Notes under the pieces: model-generated
The model's database searches: none
Told to the model about the DNA's origin: nothing
The model's input: only the letters and a program-made list of their open reading frames with translations
From: Rossellomorea aquimaris
GTDB taxonomy: Bacteria > Bacillota > Bacilli > Bacillales > Bacillaceae_B
NCBI RefSeq assembly: GCF_001877785.1
Contig: NZ_MINN01000128.1
Location: forward strand, 265,252-329,251
Direction of reading: 5' to 3'
DNA length: 64,000 bases
Program-made: the position numbers and the translations under genes
In this document: piece by piece, positions 7,328 through 15,362 of the stretch
How the letters are laid out: each line of letters starts with the position of its first letter
Position numbering within the stretch: the stretch's first letter is position 1

Positions 7328-8335
7328 CTATTTCTTCAACAATAAATACATAAAATAAGGCGCTCCAATTAATGCAATCATGATGCCGGCAGGGATACCG
7401 TCCGGCTCCAGGATGTTCCTGCCGATGGTATCGGCAAGCATCAAGAGCCAGCCCCCCAGGAGAATGGCAACGGGGATGAACATCTGGCTGCGGGGGCCGA
7501 CCAAAGCTTTTGCCATATGCGGGGCCATCAAGCCGATAAAAGCAATTCCGCCGGTCACCGATACTGCAGAAGCGGCCAAAGCCACGGCTGCAATCAGCAT
7601 AAGGAACCGTTCCCGGTTTACGGAGATCCCGACACCGATTGAGACAGGTTCACTCAACCCGAGCAGATTCAACATCTGGGATTTATAAAGTGTCAACGGG
7701 ATGAGGACGACAAGCCAAGGGACGATTGCCCAAATAAACGGCCAGTCGGTACCCCAGATGCTTCCTGCAAGCCATTTGGCAATGAAGTCGACTTTCTGAC
7801 GCTCAGCGGCTGAAATCAGGATGATCATCAGTCCCGAGAAGGCCATCGAGAAACCGACGCCGACCAGCACAAGGCGTACAGGCTGGATGCCGTTTCGTTT
7901 ACTGTAAGAAAACAAGTAGATCAAGCATGCTGTGAGCAGGGCTCCCGCAAAAGCAACAATCGGCAGCAGATAGGCAAAGGAAGCGGCATCGATCGGGAAA
8001 AATAGAAAGAATACAGCAATCGATACTCCCGCTCCTGAATTGATGCCGATGATGCCCGGGTCTGCCAGGTCGTTACGGGTGATTCCCTGCAGGATCGAAC
8101 CGGATAAGGCCAGGGCCATCCCCGCCAGGACGGTAATGATGATCCTTGGCAGCCTGATTGAAAACAGGATGAATTCTTCTTTGAAGCTTCCATTTCCAAA
8201 CAGGGTAGGGAGCAGACGGTCATAGGATACCGATGAATAACCCAATCCGATACTGATAAAGGCCGTTAAAAGTATCAAGACAGAAAGCATCATAAGGAGC
8301 AGTCTTTGTTTTTTGATTAAATCAGGATGTATCAT
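7328..8335 (-). CDS. Fe-siderophore ABC transporter permease (FecCD family), second subunit
   Basis: A 335-residue permease with about nine or ten membrane helices, the last gene of a four-gene iron uptake operon. The family signature is LSGSILQGITRNDLADPGIIGINSGAG near residue 70, which is the FecCD cytoplasmic loop, and GGIAFIGLMAPHMAK near residue 265, which docks on the ATPase. It pairs with the upstream homologous permease to form the channel. The start ATG shares one base with the stop of the preceding gene (TGATG), with AAAGGAGGGAAAGG as ribosome site, so the two permeases are coupled. It corresponds to the YfhA/FeuC position in B. subtilis systems. Confidence 0.9.
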   Translation of the reverse strand: MIHPDLIKKQRLLLMMLSVLILLTAFISIGLGYSSVSYDRLLPTLFGNGSFKEEFILFSIRLPRIIITVLAGMALALSGSILQGITRNDLADPGIIGINSGAGVSIAVFFLFFPIDAASFAYLLPIVAFAGALLTACLIYLFSYSKRNGIQPVRLVLVGVGFSMAFSGLMIILISAAERQKVDFIAKWLAGSIWGTDWPFIWAIVPWLVVLIPLTLYKSQMLNLLGLSEPVSIGVGISVNRERFLMLIAAVALAASAVSVTGGIAFIGLMAPHMAKALVGPRSQMFIPVAILLGGWLLMLADTIGRNILEPDGIPAGIMIALIGAPYFMYLLLKK

Positions 8336-9342
8336 CAGAAACCTTTCCCTCCTTTATGGACGATGAACAGAAAGAAAGGCAGTCCCATTATCGCAACGAT
8401 CGCAGCCACAGGGGTTTCATAAGGGGCATTAATGGTGCGCCCCAGCGTATCTGCCAGCAGCAGGAATGATGCTCCGAGCAGGGTGGAGACAGGGATGATG
8501 AACCGGTAGTCCGTACCCGTGATCACGCGTACGATGTGAGGGACCATCAGTCCGATGAACACCATGTTCCCCACAAGTGCAACAGCCGCCCCTGCCAATA
8601 AAATAATGACGATAAAAAGGATCGTTTTAATAAAAGCGGTCCGCTGTCCCAATCCCACGGCAACTTCTTCATTCAGGCTGAGAATGGTAAGCTGTCTCGA
8701 CAGGATAATTGAAATAAGGATTCCTGCCCCTATGAACGGGCCAATCATCTGCAGCTGTCCCCATGTAGTTCCGATCAATCCTCCCGCCGTCCACATCGAT
8801 ACATCTTTTGAAAGCTTGAAGAACAGGCCGGTACCTTCAGCTATTGCGAACAAGAAAGCAGACACGGCTGCTCCTGCCAATACAATCCGAAGGGGGGAGA
8901 ATCCGCCTCTTTTCAAGGAACTGATCCCGAACACCATGAGGGCCCCGGCACCGGCACCGATAAAACAGGCGATCATGATCCCGAAGGATTGAACAGAAGG
9001 CATGAAGGCAAGGGTGACGGCCAGCGCCGCATTCGCCCCGGCTGTCAGTCCCAATAGACCCGGGTCTGCAAGCGGATTTCGTGTCATTCCCTGCATGATG
9101 GCACCTGAAACGGAAAGGGCTGCACCGACAAAGATGGCAGCCGCTGCACGGGGAAACCGGATTTCCTGAAGGATGGTCCTTTTTTCATTTTCGCCGAAAG
9201 AAAAGAGGGCAGACCAAACGTCTTTTATCGTAGTATCTGCTGCACCGAACACCACCGAAATGAGGAAACAGGCTGAAAAGATCACCAATGAAGCTATTAA
9301 TTTTGTGATAAATGGAATATATCTCTGTTTGGAAGTGCTCAT
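8335..9342 (-). CDS. Fe-siderophore ABC transporter permease (FecCD family), first subunit
   Basis: A 335-residue FecCD-family permease, homologous to its downstream neighbour and forming a heterodimer with it. It shows VSGAIMQGMTRNPLADPGLLGLTAG near residue 80 and GNMVFIGLMVPHIVR near residue 270, the ATPase contact region. It corresponds to YfiZ/FeuB. The ribosome site is weaker (AGAGATG) than those of the binding protein and the second permease, and a hairpin lies between it and the binding-protein gene, which fits a lower output of permease than of binding protein. Confidence 0.9.
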   Translation of the reverse strand: MSTSKQRYIPFITKLIASLVIFSACFLISVVFGAADTTIKDVWSALFSFGENEKRTILQEIRFPRAAAAIFVGAALSVSGAIMQGMTRNPLADPGLLGLTAGANAALAVTLAFMPSVQSFGIMIACFIGAGAGALMVFGISSLKRGGFSPLRIVLAGAAVSAFLFAIAEGTGLFFKLSKDVSMWTAGGLIGTTWGQLQMIGPFIGAGILISIILSRQLTILSLNEEVAVGLGQRTAFIKTILFIVIILLAGAAVALVGNMVFIGLMVPHIVRVITGTDYRFIIPVSTLLGASFLLLADTLGRTINAPYETPVAAIVAIMGLPFFLFIVHKGGKGF

Positions 9343-9371
9343 TATACATCATCATCTCTTTTTGGAGTATA

Positions 9372-9408
9372 AAGGAAGAGGAATCCTTATGTTAAGAATT
9401 CCTCTTTG
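9372..9408 (-). promoter_or_regulatory. Intercistronic hairpin between binding protein and permeases
   Basis: Arms AAGAGGAATTCTTA and TAAGGATTCCTCTT form a stem with no strong T-run on the minus strand. It may protect the 3' end of the binding-protein message or partly stop transcription, giving more binding protein than permease. Confidence 0.55.
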
Positions 9409-9414
9409 AAAAGA

Positions 9415-10341
9415 TTAATTGCTTAAGAATTTTTCCTTGAAGAAGTCGAGCTGATAATCAAGGGTAAGTGGATCGTTGAAATAGAATTCCATCATATTCA
9501 CTTCAAATACATGGTTGTTCTTCACGGCAGGGATGTTTTTATAAGTCTCTGTGTCCATGAAGGAATTATCCGCTTTCGGGTCTTTACTCAGAATCACGTA
9601 ATCTCCGGCAAATTCAGGAAGGACTTCCGTTGATAGGGCAAAGTATCCCGGCTTCAGCGCTTCTTCTTTTACTTTTTCAGGCATTTTCAGATCCATTTCC
9701 TGATAAAGGATCTCTGTACCGCGTCCCCAGTTATTCCCGTAAACGTAAAGCTGCTTATTGAAGCTTTCAATGACTGAAACGGTCGTATCTTCACCGATTT
9801 TCGCTTTGATGTCATCGCCTGCTGTTTGGGCACGCTTCTTGAAGTCATCCACCCAGGCTTTGGCTTCTTTTTCTTTATTTAATAGTTTACCAATTTCGAT
9901 GTGCTGTGTGAGGTAGTCTGCTTTTCCATATGTAAATGTGACAGTAGGGGCGATTTCGTTTAGTTTATCAACATTTTTGATATTGGACAGGCCGATGATA
10001 AGATCAGGATTAAGCTCAATGATTTTCTCCAGGCTTTCATCCGTGACTTCTTCAACATCCTTTAAATCATCTTCCCAGCGCGGGTTCAACTTCGACCAGG
10101 AGTCGACACCGACAAGGTTCACATCAAGAGCCATTACATTTCCTGCAAAAGAGGAAAGGACGACGACACGCTTCGGATCTGCAGGGACTTCAACCGGTCC
10201 GTTTTCTGATTCGTATGTGATTGTTTCGTTTTTATTGTCTTTTTTATCTTTACCTTCTTCTTTTTCCGATGATGTGCCATTGCCGCAGGCACTAACTAAT
10301 AGCACCAACAGCAGCGTAAGCGGAAGCATCCATTTTTTCAT
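9415..10341 (-). CDS. Fe-siderophore binding lipoprotein
   Basis: A 308-residue lipoprotein that captures ferric siderophore outside the membrane and hands it to the permeases. The signal peptide KKWMLPLTLLLVLLVSACG carries the lipobox VSAC, so Cys would be lipidated; a charged linker rich in Lys and Asp follows. The rest is the FhuD/TroA-like helical-backbone fold: ESENGPVEVPADPKRVVVLS at the start of the mature domain, then NPDLIIGL. It looks closest to the YfiY/FeuA group; which siderophore it binds cannot be read. The ATG at 10341 has AAAGGAGAAGATCGAC upstream, and longer frames are not supported. Its start lies 50 bases inside the 3' end of the ATPase gene, in another frame. Confidence 0.88.
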   Translation of the reverse strand: MKKWMLPLTLLLVLLVSACGNGTSSEKEEGKDKKDNKNETITYESENGPVEVPADPKRVVVLSSFAGNVMALDVNLVGVDSWSKLNPRWEDDLKDVEEVTDESLEKIIELNPDLIIGLSNIKNVDKLNEIAPTVTFTYGKADYLTQHIEIGKLLNKEKEAKAWVDDFKKRAQTAGDDIKAKIGEDTTVSVIESFNKQLYVYGNNWGRGTEILYQEMDLKMPEKVKEEALKPGYFALSTEVLPEFAGDYVILSKDPKADNSFMDTETYKNIPAVKNNHVFEVNMMEFYFNDPLTLDYQLDFFKEKFLSN

Positions 10342-11137
10342 GTCGATCTTCTCCTTTGAGTAAGTTGTATGTGATACACATTGGCTTATTTGTTCGAGGG
10401 TCTCTGCCGATTGCAGCGTCAATATTAAACACTTTTTTCAAAACTTCATGGGTGATGACTTCTTCACAATCCCCGGCCTTTACGATTTCTCCTTCTTTCA
10501 TGGCGACGATATAGTCGGCAAAGCGTGCGGCTTGATTCAAGTCATGAAGCACCATGACGATGGTACGCTCCTGTTCGGCATTCAATTTCTGCAGAAGCTC
10601 CAGTACTTCGAGCTGGTGGGCCATGTCCAGATATGTAGTCGGTTCGTCAAGAAAGATGATGTCCGTTTCTTGTGCCAGGGCCATCGCAATCCATACCCGC
10701 TGCCGCTGGCCGCCGGATAGAGTGTCTACTTGTCTGTATTTGAAATCCGTGATACCCGTTACATCAAGTGCCCAATTGATGACCTCGTAATCTTTTTTGG
10801 ACAGGCGTCCCATACCTTTTTGATGAGGGAAGCGTCCATAGGAAACCAATTCGCCGACCGTCAAACCGCTTGCGCTTTCGGGAGTCTGGGGCAGGATCGC
10901 CATTTTTTTTGCCAGTTCCTTCGTATTTCCTTTAGAAATATCTTCGCCATCCAACAGGACATTGCCGGATTGATGGGAGATGATGCGGGTAATCGCTTTC
11001 AATAAAGTCGATTTTCCACAGCCGTTTGATCCGATGATTGTAGTGACTTTTTTATCAGGTATTTGAACGCTGAGATCCTTGACAATCAGTTGGTCACCAT
11101 AGCCAATGTTGATTTCATTTGTATATAGGCGAACCAT
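10292..11137 (-). CDS. Fe-siderophore ABC transporter ATPase (YusV-like)
   Basis: A 281-residue ATPase that powers the siderophore permeases from the cytoplasm. Walker A is GSNGCGKST, the Q-loop is LPQTPE, the signature LSGGQRQR, Walker B DIIFLDEPT followed by the D-loop region YLDMAHQ, and the switch His is in VLHDLNQ. It is the first gene of a Fur-type iron operon. The ATG at 11137 follows GGAGGGCTCAAC; an upstream in-frame ATG at 11182 falls inside the Fur box and lacks a ribosome site. The last 16 codons overlap the start of the binding-protein gene in a different frame, unusual for this operon type. B. subtilis uses the unlinked YusV for several siderophores; here the ATPase is in the operon. 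Confidence 0.9.
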   Translation of the reverse strand: MVRLYTNEINIGYGDQLIVKDLSVQIPDKKVTTIIGSNGCGKSTLLKAITRIISHQSGNVLLDGEDISKGNTKELAKKMAILPQTPESASGLTVGELVSYGRFPHQKGMGRLSKKDYEVINWALDVTGITDFKYRQVDTLSGGQRQRVWIAMALAQETDIIFLDEPTTYLDMAHQLEVLELLQKLNAEQERTIVMVLHDLNQAARFADYIVAMKEGEIVKAGDCEEVITHEVLKKVFNIDAAIGRDPRTNKPMCITYNLLKGEDRHEKMDASAYAAVGAIS

Positions 11138-11167
11138 GTTGAGCCCTCCATTTATAGTGGATTGAAT

Positions 11168-11186
11168 GATAACGATTCTCATTCTC
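11168..11186 (-). promoter_or_regulatory. Fur box of the siderophore operon
   Basis: GATAACGATTCTCATTCTC matches the 19-base Fur consensus GATAATGATTATCATTATC at 16 positions. It lies just downstream of the -10 box of the ATPase promoter. Confidence 0.8.
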
Positions 11187-11196
11187 GAACATTACC

Positions 11197-11225
11197 ATAC
11201 TATAATTCTTTTTTCCTTATGTCAA
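11197..11225 (-). promoter_or_regulatory. Sigma-A promoter of the siderophore operon
   Basis: On the minus strand TTGACA, 17 bases, TAGTAT. The Fur box follows about ten bases after the -10 box, well placed to block transcription. Confidence 0.75.
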
Positions 11226-11236
11226 TAGAATGATTG

Positions 11237-11265
11237 TTGTATCTTAGAAGAAAAAGAGGTAGTAT
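11237..11265 (+). promoter_or_regulatory. Sigma-A promoter of the NADP reductase gene
   Basis: TTGTAT, 17 bases, TAGTAT, followed within six bases by a Fur-like box. Confidence 0.6.
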
Positions 11266-11270
11266 GTAAT

Positions 11271-11285
11271 TGAGAATGATAATCA
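11271..11285 (+). promoter_or_regulatory. Fur box of the NADP reductase gene
   Basis: TGAGAATGATAATCA matches the 7-1-7 Fur motif TGATAATnATTATCA at all but two positions. Confidence 0.7.
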
Positions 11286-11315
11286 ATAGTGATTGATTAC
11301 GGGGAGTGGACGGAA

Positions 11316-12365
11316 ATGAAAGAGCAGGATTTATTTGATGTTACGATTATCGGAGGAGGTCCGGCTGGACTTTACTCTGCTTTTTACAGCGGGCTTAGGG
11401 AAATGAAGACGAAAATCATTGAGTATCAGCCGATGCTGGGCGGAAAGGTACATGTATATCCAGAGAAAATGATTTGGGATGTAGGGGGACTGACCCCTAC
11501 ACCTGGAGCTGAATTGATCAAGCAGCTAGTGCAGCAGGGATTGACCTTCGATCCCGAAGTCGTCCTGAATGAGAAAGTTGAGAGCATCATGCAGAGTGAG
11601 GATGGCCTGTTCATTCTGGAGGGGGCATCGGGCAGGAAACATTTCTCCAGGGCTGTGATTGTAGCAGTGGGAAGCGGCATCATCAACCCTCAAAAGCTTG
11701 ATATCGAGGGAGCGGAGCGGTTCGAGATTTCCAATCTCCATTATACAGTGAAGTCGCTGAAGAGCTTCAAAGACAAGACGGTGGTGATTTCAGGAGGAGG
11801 CAACTCTGCAGTCGATTGGGCAAATGAATTGGAGCCGATTGCGAAAAAAGTGTATGTCACCTACCGCAAAGAAGCCCTGAACGGTCATGAAGCTCAGTGT
11901 GCCCAATTGATGAACAGCACAGCAGCCTGTATCTTCAACACTTCCATCACTAAACTGATGGCCGGGGATGATCACGAACGCATCGAAAGGGTTCAGCTGA
12001 CGAATCACCTGACAGGCGGGGTTTCGTATCTTGAAATCGATGAAGTAATCATCAATCATGGATATGAAATCGATTCGTCACTGTTGAAGAACAGCAGCCT
12101 GGATATTAAGATGGCAAATGATTTTTATATTGAGGGCAACTCTGTCAGCGAGTCTTCGGTAGACGGTCTATATGCTGCGGGGGATATCCTGATGCATGAA
12201 GGGAAAGTCAATTTGATCGCGGGTGCTTTCCAGGATGCAGCGAATGCAGTTAATAAGGCGAAGACATTCATCCAGCCTGAAGCGGAAGAAAGGGCGATGG
12301 TTTCTTCTCACAATGAGGTATTCAAACAGAGGAATAAAGAACTGGTCCGGAAGATGGTGAAATAA
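11316..12365 (+). CDS. Ferredoxin/flavodoxin-NADP+ reductase, thioredoxin-reductase-like (YcgT type)
   Basis: A 349-residue flavoprotein that passes electrons from NADPH to ferredoxin or flavodoxin. The FAD site is VTIIGGGPAGLYSAFYSG near residue 10; the NADPH site is VVISGGGNSAVDWANEL near residue 160; the late FAD motif is LYAAGDI near residue 290. It lacks the CxxC redox pair of thioredoxin reductases, as expected for the FNR2 (YumC/YcgT) group. B. subtilis YcgT belongs to the Fur regulon; here the gene is divergent from a siderophore operon and has its own Fur box. Reduction of Fe(III)-siderophore after import is a reasonable inferred role. ATG 11316 is chosen over GTG 11289 because GGGGAG lies nine bases upstream. 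Confidence 0.88.
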   Translation: MKEQDLFDVTIIGGGPAGLYSAFYSGLREMKTKIIEYQPMLGGKVHVYPEKMIWDVGGLTPTPGAELIKQLVQQGLTFDPEVVLNEKVESIMQSEDGLFILEGASGRKHFSRAVIVAVGSGIINPQKLDIEGAERFEISNLHYTVKSLKSFKDKTVVISGGGNSAVDWANELEPIAKKVYVTYRKEALNGHEAQCAQLMNSTAACIFNTSITKLMAGDDHERIERVQLTNHLTGGVSYLEIDEVIINHGYEIDSSLLKNSSLDIKMANDFYIEGNSVSESSVDGLYAAGDILMHEGKVNLIAGAFQDAANAVNKAKTFIQPEAEERAMVSSHNEVFKQRNKELVRKMVK

Positions 12366-12391
12366 CCAAACAGCGGGCTCAGTACATAAAG

Positions 12392-12426
12392 AAAAGATGC
12401 CGTCCCTGAATCGACGGCATCTTTTA
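12392..12426. terminator. Bidirectional terminator
   Basis: AAAAGATGCCGTC and GACGGCATCTTTT pair across an 8-base loop between the convergent reductase and TerC genes. Confidence 0.85.
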
Positions 12427-12433
12427 ATATTTT

Positions 12434-13162
12434 TTAATTAACTTGATGTACTCTCTGTTCCTGTTTATCTTCTGATGCTCTCTTGTTCACGATGAAACCG
12501 ATCAACAGGACCGCAGCAGTGAGGCCAATGGTAATGAGGTAGGTGAACGGACCTTCATGGAAGTTCAAAAGATTCATAAATTGATGGTCACTTACAATCA
12601 TCTCACCTGCAGTATACGCGAGGATCCCTGCTCCGATATAGGCGATCCAGCGGTACTTCTCAAGGACTTTTACAATCAGTTTGGAACCGAATATCATGAT
12701 AGGGATCGAAATGAAAACCCCGAGAGCAATCATGCCGATATGACCATGTGCAGCACCTGCAACGGCCATCACATTATCAAGGCTCATGACGGCATCGGCC
12801 AGGATGATGGTCCCGATTGCTTGTCTGAGTCCCGTATGCGCCTTGATATCGGCGTCCCCGTCTTCCTCTACCAATACCTTATAAGCAATCCACAGAAGCA
12901 AAATGCCCCCAATCAAATGGACATATGGAATTTTTAATAAGTAAACAATAATCGCAGCGAACAGAATCCGCAGTACCACCGCACCTGCAGTGCCCCAGAA
13001 AATGGCTTTATTCTGAAGTTCCTTTGGCAGGCTTCTCGTAGCCATCGCGATGACGACGGCATTATCCCCCGACAGGATGATATCGATGGCTATGATCTTC
13101 AACAGCGCAATGATGGCACCTGAAGATATGGCAAGTCCCAGTGGAAATAGAAAATCCATCAT
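12434..13162 (-). CDS. TerC-family membrane protein (YjbE-like)
   Basis: A 242-residue integral membrane protein of the TerC family with about seven helices. Two acidic motifs in membrane helices define the family: DIILSGDNAVVIAMA near residue 22 and DAVMSLDNVMAVAGAAHG near residue 120. TerC proteins of Bacillus (MeeF, MeeY) export manganese to metallate secreted enzymes; the YjbE branch, which this resembles most in LWIAYKVLVEE, is often under a manganese riboswitch. No riboswitch is visible in the short upstream region. The start is ATG 13162 after GAGGAGGAACC. The gene is monocistronic. Confidence 0.85.
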   Translation of the reverse strand: MMDFLFPLGLAISSGAIIALLKIIAIDIILSGDNAVVIAMATRSLPKELQNKAIFWGTAGAVVLRILFAAIIVYLLKIPYVHLIGGILLLWIAYKVLVEEDGDADIKAHTGLRQAIGTIILADAVMSLDNVMAVAGAAHGHIGMIALGVFISIPIMIFGSKLIVKVLEKYRWIAYIGAGILAYTAGEMIVSDHQFMNLLNFHEGPFTYLITIGLTAAVLLIGFIVNKRASEDKQEQRVHQVN

Positions 13163-13332
13163 GGTTCCTCCTCTTAAGTTGAAATCTATCAAAAAAACAT
13201 AACTTATTCATTTTAACATAAAAGTAGAAAGATAGAAGGTCAGCCGTTTCATCGTGTATAAAATAAGGTGTTTTAGTAAGCAGGGAAGTGGTTAAACAAG
13301 TAGTACTATTAACTTAAGGAGGACAATTTGTT

Positions 13333-13731
13333 TTGGCCAATATACTCGTACTGGGAGCCATCCTGTTTATATTTATAAACTTACTCTATTTCTTTAAGAA
13401 TAAAGAATTCAAATACAGTTATTTCAGTAAGAAGATGTTCTATAAACTGTTTTTTGTACTCGCAGGCATCACGGTTGCTTTTGCAGTTCTATATTATGGT
13501 CTGGGGGCAAATGGAACCGTATTGAAATACAGCCTGCCGGATGGCGAGGCCGTCCCGCATCGTTTCACCAACTATTTATACTTCAGCGGGGTAACGATTC
13601 TATCAGTCGGCTATGGTGACTATCTGCCGGTTGGGCATCTGCGATTCTTCGCCCTTATCGAGGCAGCGATCGGACTCCTGCTGCCATCCGCCTATTTCAT
13701 GAAAATGCTGAATTCCAAAAATGGAGAATAA
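13333..13731 (+). CDS. Two-TM potassium channel protein
   Basis: A 132-residue protein with a first hydrophobic helix at residues 1-18, a second near 38-58, a pore loop and a last helix. The filter region YFSGVTILSVGYGDYLPVG near residue 80-98 has the K+ filter as SVGYGD in place of the usual TVGYGD. There is no cytoplasmic RCK domain, so gating must come from elsewhere. The start is TTG at 13333, ten bases after AAGGAGG. A paralogue of nearly the same size occurs at 58743-59147. The gene appears monocistronic with a hairpin after it. Confidence 0.8.
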   Translation: MANILVLGAILFIFINLLYFFKNKEFKYSYFSKKMFYKLFFVLAGITVAFAVLYYGLGANGTVLKYSLPDGEAVPHRFTNYLYFSGVTILSVGYGDYLPVGHLRFFALIEAAIGLLLPSAYFMKMLNSKNGE

Positions 13732-13734
13732 TCT

Positions 13735-13778
13735 TGGTCCGTCTACCACTGTTCTTCCGCAGAGGGGACGGGCCTTTT
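13735..13778 (+). terminator. Terminator of the potassium channel gene
   Basis: GGTCCGTC and GACGGGCC form a stem followed by TTTTATTATG. Confidence 0.65.
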
Positions 13779-13865
13779 ATTATGTTGAATAATTGTCACT
13801 TGTGATAGGGCTTTGAGATACATACAATAAAAGGAGAAACTTGTTCGGAAAGGGGAGAGGGTGGT

Positions 13866-14249
13866 ATGAGGGACATTCAGAAAGTCATCTTCATTGCACT
13901 CGGATTTATTTTCATGGGACTTGGCATCATTGGGGTCGTGCTGCCGCTCATCCCGACCACACCGTTCTTATTACTGGCTTCTTATTTTTTTGTGAAAGGG
14001 TCGAGGCGTTTTGAAGTCTGGTTCAAAGGGACGGGTGTATATAAAAAGCATTTAGAAGGATTTGTGCAGAATCGTTCGATGACATTCCGTCAAAAGGCCT
14101 TTCTCATGGTGTTTTCCGATGTGATGATTTTGCTGACGTTTTTCATGACGGATAAATTAATCGTCAAGGTCATCCTGAGCATGATCATAGTGTATAAGTA
14201 TTATTATTTTATTTTCAAGATAAAGACGGTTAAAGTGAGAAGTTACTGA
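13866..14249 (+). CDS. DUF454 family membrane protein (YbaN-like)
   Basis: A 127-residue protein of the DUF454/YbaN family, of unknown function. The signature is GIIGVVLPLIPTTPFLLLASYFF in the first third, followed by a basic segment GSRRFEVWF and a second pair of helices near residues 80-118. The family is inner-membrane, with both termini probably cytoplasmic. ATG 13866 follows AAGGGGAGAGGGTGGT. It is followed by a bidirectional terminator and appears to be a single-gene unit. Confidence 0.8.
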   Translation: MRDIQKVIFIALGFIFMGLGIIGVVLPLIPTTPFLLLASYFFVKGSRRFEVWFKGTGVYKKHLEGFVQNRSMTFRQKAFLMVFSDVMILLTFFMTDKLIVKVILSMIIVYKYYYFIFKIKTVKVRSY

Positions 14250-14264
14250 CAATTGAGAAATGAT

Positions 14265-14310
14265 AAAGGCGAGGCCGCCTGGAATGATTCCCGGGCGGCA
14301 TCGCCTTTTG
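14265..14310. terminator. Bidirectional terminator
   Basis: AAAGGCGAGGCCGCC and GGGCGGCATCGCCTTTT form a long GC-rich stem between convergent genes. Confidence 0.8.
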
Positions 14311-14328
14311 CAGCTTTTCAAACGCCAA

Positions 14329-14769
14329 TCACCATAATGACGGCTTAACGACCATGAACCACAGCATGGCAAGAAGGAGGACGAGGTAGGTCCAAATGGT
14401 CCGCTTCAACTTTGCGGTCAAAGGTCCGCGTTCCTCACGAGGGTCATTAAATCTCTTTAGCGTCGGGGAAAAAGCCCTGGCCAGGAAGAACAGCGAGCAA
14501 AACATGATAAATAGGGTCATCAATATCCATGGGGTGCCCCATGTCCACGGCCCCATCAGCACCAATAAGACGCCCGAACCGACGAGCACATGTCCGGCAT
14601 GTTTTGACAGACGCACGGTGAAACGGAAGGTGTCCAAATATGGATTCAATTCTTCTCCTGATGCGCCCTTAAGCTTTTTGATCATCGGGAGCAAAATAAA
14701 AAATGGCCCGATGGACGCCACCACGCTCAGAACGTGTACATAGATGATAATACGATACACTAAGTCCAT
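14329..14769 (-). CDS. Four-helix integral membrane protein (CopD/DUF2269-like)
   Basis: A 146-residue protein with four predicted membrane helices. The first helix carries IIIYVHVLSVVASIGPFFILLP, with a His typical of CopD, DUF2269 and HemJ-like haem- or copper-handling membrane proteins; a second His lies in LSKHAGHVLVGSGVLLVL. Family assignment is tentative and no function should be concluded. It ends close to the DUF454 terminator and lies ten bases downstream of the ASCH gene, so the two probably form an operon. Confidence 0.6.
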   Translation of the reverse strand: MDLVYRIIIYVHVLSVVASIGPFFILLPMIKKLKGASGEELNPYLDTFRFTVRLSKHAGHVLVGSGVLLVLMGPWTWGTPWILMTLFIMFCSLFFLARAFSPTLKRFNDPREERGPLTAKLKRTIWTYLVLLLAMLWFMVVKPSLW

Positions 14770-14779
14770 TCTCTCTGGC

Positions 14780-15118
14780 CTATTTGTTCACAGGACTGAA
14801 TTCATGCACCCATACACGCATTTTTGGATGCCAAGGCATACCGGGGTGGTAAGAGAGGATGGTTTCTTTATATTCTTCCACGGTTTGAAAGCCTTCCTGC
14901 TTGGCATGTTCGTCTGTCAATTCACCAAGTGCCTGGGAATAAACTTTATCCACTATGTATTTTTCCCCTTTAAGCTCCATGATTTCGCCTTCATCGGCAT
15001 AACGTCCGTTGCGGCGCGTTGCTGTTTTTTTACCTTGAAGCACCAGCTCCACATCTGCCTCGTTCGTAACGAGACGCTCGATGCTGCATGTTTTAGGCGG
15101 TAATTCTTGTTTATTCAT
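14780..15118 (-). CDS. ASCH domain protein
   Basis: A 112-residue protein matching the ASCH fold, an RNA-binding beta-barrel related to PUA. Visible marks are VLQGKKTATRRNGRYADEGE, in which the basic TATRR loop is the usual nucleic-acid or nucleoside contact, and the C-terminal HPKMRVWVHEFSPV. Some bacterial ASCH proteins act on modified nucleosides or bind tRNA; which applies here is unknown. ATG 15118 is chosen because GAAAGGAGCGATTGAC precedes it. First gene of a probable two-gene unit with the downstream membrane protein. Confidence 0.75.
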   Translation of the reverse strand: MNKQELPPKTCSIERLVTNEADVELVLQGKKTATRRNGRYADEGEIMELKGEKYIVDKVYSQALGELTDEHAKQEGFQTVEEYKETILSYHPGMPWHPKMRVWVHEFSPVNK

Positions 15119-15362
15119 TGTCAATCGCTCCTTTCGCTCTTTACTATAGCACATAATTACCAGAGATATTAGCAGCACCTGGAATTAATACTGCTTACAA
15201 TTAATCTGCTGGAAGCAAGAACAGGATAGGAGGGTTTATATGTAATTATCTTCAAGAAATTTCGTGATTCACCGTAGTAAAGAAGAATAAGGGGTGCTAT
15301 GATGGTATGAAATGCAGCGGTGACTGACACTGCAAAATTTTATTGAAAAGGTCTTGAGAATA

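Noticed and set aside
12434..13332. Manganese riboswitch (yybP-ykoY) before the TerC gene
   Set aside because: The upstream region is short and I could not find the conserved loop sequences of this riboswitch.
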